Positions 33,329-34,615 of a DNA stretch of 34,615 nucleotides are shown piece by piece. Positions within the stretch are counted from its first letter, which is position 1; every line of letters starts with the position of its first letter. The stretch covers positions 1 to 34,615 of the forward strand of contig CAVARE010000072.1 of assembly GCA_963591145.1 (NCBI GenBank). Reading direction: 5' to 3'. Both the position numbers and the translations under genes were made by a program. The DNA is from RGIG5612 sp963591145 (GTDB lineage: Bacteria; Bacillota; Clostridia; Lachnospirales; Lachnospiraceae). The notes under the pieces were generated by a model, which saw nothing but the letters and a program-made list of their open reading frames with translations, had not been told where the DNA came from and searched no databases.

Positions 33329-34408
33329 ATGAAAATAATAACAGTTGTAGGAGCCAGACCACAGTTTATAAAAGCTGCTGTAGGCTCGAGAGAGATAAGA
33401 AAACAGCATCAGGAGATACTTGTTCATACTGGCCAGCATCACGATGCAAATATGTCAGATGTCTTCTTCGAAGAAATGGATATTCCAAAACCTGATTATA
33501 ATCTGGGCATAGCAGGTGGAAGCCATGGCGAGATGACTGGAAGAATGCTTATTGAGCTGGAAAAAGTATGTTTGAAGGAAAAGCCGGATGCAATGCTGGT
33601 TTATGGGGATACGAACTCCACTATGGCAGCTGCACTGGCTGCGGTAAAGCTGCATATTCCTGTTATCCATGTCGAATCTGGCAATCGATTCAATACTCTT
33701 GATAGTCCTGAAGAGGTTAATCGAATAGTTACGGATCATGTGTCGTCATTAAGATTTGCTTGTTCTGAAAGTGCATTGGAATCTTTAAAAAAGGAGGATA
33801 TTGGTGATAATTCATACATGATAGGGGATCCGATGTATGATGCATTCATTTATTATGGCAATAGAAACAATCAAAATATCTTTAATGACGTGAAGGATTT
33901 TCAGGGAAACAGGGTGATGGTTCCTGATGAATTTTATTATATGACGTGTCATAGACAGGAGAATACAAATGATCCTGAAAAATTAAAAGAAATTCTCAGC
34001 GCTATGGAAACACTTGATGCGCCAACGATTTATCCTGTTCATCCAAGAAACCAAAGCATCGTAAAACAGTTTATTAATGAAAAACTGTTTAAAAACATAC
34101 TGTTTATTCAGCCAGTTGGCTATTTATCCAGTATTGCATTTGCAAAAAATGCACAGAAGATAGTTACAGACTCAGGCGGAGTTCAGAGGGAGGCTTTTTT
34201 TGCAGGGAAAAAGTGTGTAACAGTTCTGGACTTTGAGGTCTGGCCTGAAACGATGCGAGACGGCAGGAATGTGCTTGCGAAACCAAAACGTGAGGATATT
34301 ATAGAAAAAATAATGCTGCCTCAGAAGATAGATCCTGAATATCAGCCGTTCGGAGATGGCCATGCCGCCGAGAAGATGGTGGATTATATAGGTCGGTATT
34401 GGGAGTAA
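33329..34408 (+). CDS. wbpI: UDP-2,3-diacetamido-2,3-dideoxy-glucuronate 2-epimerase (WbpI-like)
   Basis: This is a non-hydrolysing sugar-nucleotide 2-epimerase, cytosolic, 359 residues. Blocks are KIITVVGARPQFIKAA, HTGQHHDANMSDVFFEEMDIPKPDYNLGI, YGDTNSTMAAALAAVKLHIPVIHVESGNR, SPEEVNRIVTDH, TCHRQENT and TDSGGVQREAFFAGKKCVTVLDFEVWPE. The VESGNR/PEEVNR form and the SGGVQREA---GK sequence separate it from WecB (VEAGLRT, SGGIQEE). With the WbpB, D, E and A homologues it completes the route to UDP-ManNAc3NAcA. AAACGAGGAAAAG at 33311-33323 gives a GAGG ribosome binding site. It is separated from the other four genes by two unrelated genes. Confidence 0.85.
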   Translation: MKIITVVGARPQFIKAAVGSREIRKQHQEILVHTGQHHDANMSDVFFEEMDIPKPDYNLGIAGGSHGEMTGRMLIELEKVCLKEKPDAMLVYGDTNSTMAAALAAVKLHIPVIHVESGNRFNTLDSPEEVNRIVTDHVSSLRFACSESALESLKKEDIGDNSYMIGDPMYDAFIYYGNRNNQNIFNDVKDFQGNRVMVPDEFYYMTCHRQENTNDPEKLKEILSAMETLDAPTIYPVHPRNQSIVKQFINEKLFKNILFIQPVGYLSSIAFAKNAQKIVTDSGGVQREAFFAGKKCVTVLDFEVWPETMRDGRNVLAKPKREDIIEKIMLPQKIDPEYQPFGDGHAAEKMVDYIGRYWE

Positions 34409-34615
34409 AAATGATATGGCAGTGATGTGAGCGCACATTATGGTATGAAGCTTAAGGCCTGTAGATACTTATCAAAGAAGGCTTGGTACAAGAGCCACTA
34501 CAGTATTACATTATAAAGTAGATTCTGACTACTGGGGGTTCGGTTAGAAACAAGAGCTGAAACGTAAACGTTCCATAGTGGGTACCGATCCATATGCTGG
34601 CCGCCAATAGCGGCG
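34409..34615 (+). other. Trailing non-coding sequence
   Basis: I see no gene in the last 207 bases. GCGCACATTATGGTATG (34431-34447) partly matches the GC-rich hairpin repeat copy B at 4525-4565. GCCGC and GCGGC (about 34606-34610 and 34614 onward, AATA-type loop) at the window edge may be half of a terminator hairpin, but the window stops before this can be judged. Confidence 0.3.

Noticed and set aside
1..34615. CRISPR array, tRNA or rRNA genes
   Set aside because: No regularly spaced repeats, cloverleaf-like or rRNA-like sequence was recognised.

Overview
The window reads as one end of a chromosomal housekeeping segment running into a large exopolysaccharide/capsule biosynthesis locus of a Gram-positive Clostridia-type bacterium, most likely a Lachnospiraceae member. 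The grounds are purine-rich AGGAGG-type ribosome binding sites, frequent GTG/TTG starts, a split Wzz-like adaptor plus CpsD-like tyrosine kinase (the Firmicutes arrangement), and EpsN/EpsL/EpsM-like genes. The genus assignment is an inference. Every gene I can support lies on the + strand.

Layout. (1) 1-2615: peptide chain release factor 3 (prfC) and a ribokinase-family sugar kinase. (2) 2616-4408: putative operon promoter, chain-length/co-polymerase protein and tyrosine kinase. (3) 4409-4603: a structured intergenic region with GC-rich hairpin repeats and a long stem-loop. (4) 4604-11688: EpsN-like aminotransferase, an inserted ATPase/nuclease-like cassette bounded by a perfect 23-bp direct repeat, the priming sugar-phosphate transferase, a PglD/EpsM-like acyltransferase, a 3-hydroxyacyl-CoA dehydrogenase, a second PglD-like acyltransferase and a WbuB-like glycosyltransferase. 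(5) 11685-17006: heparinase-like protein, UDP-ManNAc dehydrogenase, glycosyltransferase and a membrane-anchored deacetylase-like protein. (6) 17007-19144: decayed coding remnants and a second ATPase/nuclease-like cassette. (7) 19210-26736: UDP-GlcNAc 2-epimerase, two tandem glycosyltransferases that share an identical 778-bp 3' part, polymerase (Wzy), flippase (Wzx) and a second deacetylase-like protein. (8) 26774-34408: the five-enzyme UDP-ManNAc3NAcA pathway (WbpB, D, E, A and I types) interrupted by a FemAB/GNAT-like protein and a nucleotidyltransferase-family protein. (9) 34409-34615: no gene seen.

Together the genes describe a Wzx/Wzy-dependent polymer. It is primed on undecaprenyl phosphate, probably by a bacillosamine-type sugar, extended by four glycosyltransferases, and built at least partly from acidic amino sugars: UDP-ManNAcA from the WecB/WecC pair and UDP-ManNAc3NAcA from the WbpA/B/E/D/I set. 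It is then flipped, polymerised and length-controlled by the Wzz/tyrosine kinase pair. The 4,6-dehydratase needed for bacillosamine and a tyrosine phosphatase are not in the window.

The most unusual content is the pair of related two-gene cassettes (OLD/AAA_21-like ATPase plus a small protein with a PD-(D/E)XK-like core) embedded in the sugar locus. One is bounded by a direct repeat that duplicates the last 23 bases of the upstream gene. The second most unusual item is the glycosyltransferase pair with different N-terminal halves and identical C-terminal halves. All functions are read from sequence motifs and context; no database search was run.
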